21,481 nt of DNA, taken from positions 1 to 21,481 of the forward strand of contig WPDH01000455.1 of assembly GCA_019137255.1 (NCBI GenBank), in the 5' to 3' direction. How positions within the stretch are numbered: position 1 is the stretch's first letter; every line of letters starts with the position of its first letter. Shown one piece after another: positions 19,870 to 21,481 of this stretch. Origin of the DNA: Corinectria fuckeliana. Lineage: Eukaryota; Ascomycota; Sordariomycetes; Hypocreales; Nectriaceae. The position numbers and the translations under genes were made by a program. The notes below the pieces were generated by a model. That model had not been told where the DNA came from and made no database searches. It worked only from the letters and a program-made list of their open reading frames with translations.

Positions 19870-21481
19870 GGGCTGTGTAATAAGCCTAGTAATACTTGTA
19901 ATTTCTTATATTATCTTACTATTAAATTAGAAAAAGAAAACACTTAGAGGATCTTTTAGTTTCTAGCTTTATAATAATCTTATTTACTTTTAAGTTAAAT
20001 AACTTATTAATATAAAAGAGAGGTAAATAAGATTAGAAGTAATATTATTATATTACTTAGCTAAAGAGATTTCTAAAAAGATTAAAAAATAGTATTAGAA
20101 TATAATTTTCTTATATAGTTAATATCTTTTAGTCTTTTAATTTAATATTAAATAATTAGTTATACTAATTAGGCTACTTAACTAGTATAATAAAATATAA
20201 GAGTTATAGCCTTATAGTCTTATTAGGTATTAAGGTATTAATATAACAGGTTAGCCTTATATATTAGGATTAGTAATATTATTATTATAATAATAAAAGG
20301 GTTAGTTTAGTATAATAGTTAAAGCTACTATATATTATATAATTTTAAGACTTTTTTTTCTTAGTAGCTAATATAAAATACTAACTTAAAAGCCTAAAAG
20401 AGGTTAATTCTTATACTTTTACTAAATATAATAATAACCTTTTTTACTTATTACCTTCTTTTTAAAGCTAAAATCTTATATAATAGCTCTAATTATTACC
20501 TTAAGATACTAGCTAAAGCTATTATACTTTTAGATTAACACTAGGGTTTAATTTTAGCCTTAGTAAGAATTCTCTTATTTTTAAAAGCTAAAAACACTAA
20601 GAAATTATTTATTTATTTATACCTAATTTAGCTTATAACTATCTAGTTCTTCTTTTAAGTAACTTAGACTAATTTATAATAAGAGGGAAAAACTCTTATA
20701 GTAAGCTATAAGATAAAAAACCTCTTATTACTCTTACTTAAGAGGAAAGTAAGTTAGGCTTAATATATATATATAGTAATATAAGTTATAAGTAAGTCTA
20801 CTTTATAAGAAAAGCTAATTATATACTTATAATAATAAGTTCTTATAAGGCTTAGCCTAAATTATATACTAGTATTTAATTAATCTTAAGTTAAGTTTAA
20901 GTTACTTATACTACTTATTCTTATCCTCTTAGGTATTATCCTCTTTACTAACTAGTATTAGTATATTATCTTTAACTTTTAATAGTATTTACTCTTTTAA
21001 TTAGTTAATTAAACTAAACACTATAAGAGTTAAACCTAAACTTAAGTTTAGTCTAGCTTAAGGCTACTTTAAGAGCTGTTTAAGCCCCCTCTAAGTAGGG
21101 TAGTTTAGTATTATAGTTAGTATTAGTATTAATACTACTATATCTTATAGTAAGTATACTATATATTTATACTACTTACTTAGAATACTAAACTATATAA
21201 GTCTTTTTATATAAGTATTTCTTACTTATTCTTACTCTTTTTATACTATATAATATATATAAAATTATACTAAGTATAAGCTGTTATAGTTATAATATAC
21301 TAAAAAGATCTTACTAGTAAAGGCAGAGTATATTATATTTCTTATATAGTAAGCCCTCTTATAGTAGCTATACTTAGCCTATTTCTAATAGTACTATATA
21401 ATATATCTAAAGTAAAAACACTTAAAGTACTACTTAGGTTAAATCTCCTCTAAATAAGGCTTAGTCTAATAAACCTTTATA
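19870..21481. other. AT-rich RIP-mutated stretch without a recognised gene
   Basis: About 1.6 kb after the copia RNase H. The bases agggctgtgtaa near 19868-19880 could mark a purine tract followed by an LTR start (TGT), as expected after copia pol, but no matching 5' LTR is available to test this. A tRNA-like 5' half is suggested near 20299, and a purine tract on the minus strand lies at 21085-21096. No protein domain could be recognised on either strand, and stops are dense in all frames. Confidence 0.55.

Noticed and set aside
1..21481. Host genes, CRISPR arrays, bacterial or phage systems
   Set aside because: No open frame exceeds about 70 codons, there are no regular spaced repeats, and every recognisable domain belongs to eukaryotic retroelements.

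Overview
This window looks like transposon-packed, AT-rich heterochromatin from a filamentous ascomycete (Pezizomycotina). No intact host gene is visible. Most of the sequence is extremely rich in TA, almost free of CG, and strongly depleted in CA and TG. CT, CC and AG remain. Reading frames that still match retroelement proteins are full of TAA and TAG exactly where Gln (CAA/CAG) or Trp (TGG) codons are expected. This is the footprint of repeat-induced point mutation (RIP, CpA to TpA on both strands). The short open frames that survive are accidental.

Layout. (1) Positions 1 to about 4500, plus strand: a Ty3/gypsy chromovirus (element A), cut by the window edge, with gag zinc knuckle, protease, reverse transcriptase (RT), RNase H, integrase and C-terminal chromodomain. 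(2) About 4500-6450: AT-rich sequence with no confident assignment, one weak relic frame and a two-base assembly ambiguity. (3) About 6450-10120, minus strand: a second, different Ty3/gypsy element (B), with gag, protease, RT, RNase H and integrase. (4) About 11160-11439 and 18300-19860, plus strand: two halves of one Ty1/copia pol (element C). (5) About 11440-18300, plus strand: a Tad1-like LINE, richer in GC and less mutated, lying between the copia halves. It has ORF1 with three CCHC knuckles, ORF2 with endonuclease, RT and a C-terminal cysteine/histidine motif, a long 3' region and a terminal (TAA)n tail. (6) About 19870-21481: AT-rich sequence without a recognisable gene.

Three observations stand out. 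First, a 15-bp direct repeat brackets the LINE, and removing the LINE plus one repeat copy joins the copia linker to the copia RT in frame, so the insertion point can be read from sequence. Second, the LINE keeps many more CA dinucleotides than its host, implying that copia was mutated first and the LINE arrived later. Third, in both gypsy elements pol lies in the -1 frame relative to gag, and both carry an A AAA AAG heptamer, phased to the gag frame, between the gag zinc knuckle and pol. This is a candidate ribosomal frameshift site preserved in two dead elements.

I see no evidence for a new functional system. The interest lies in the nested order of insertions, the frameshift architecture and the uneven, strand-biased RIP. 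All identifications rest on reading degraded translations by eye; boundaries are approximate unless stated.
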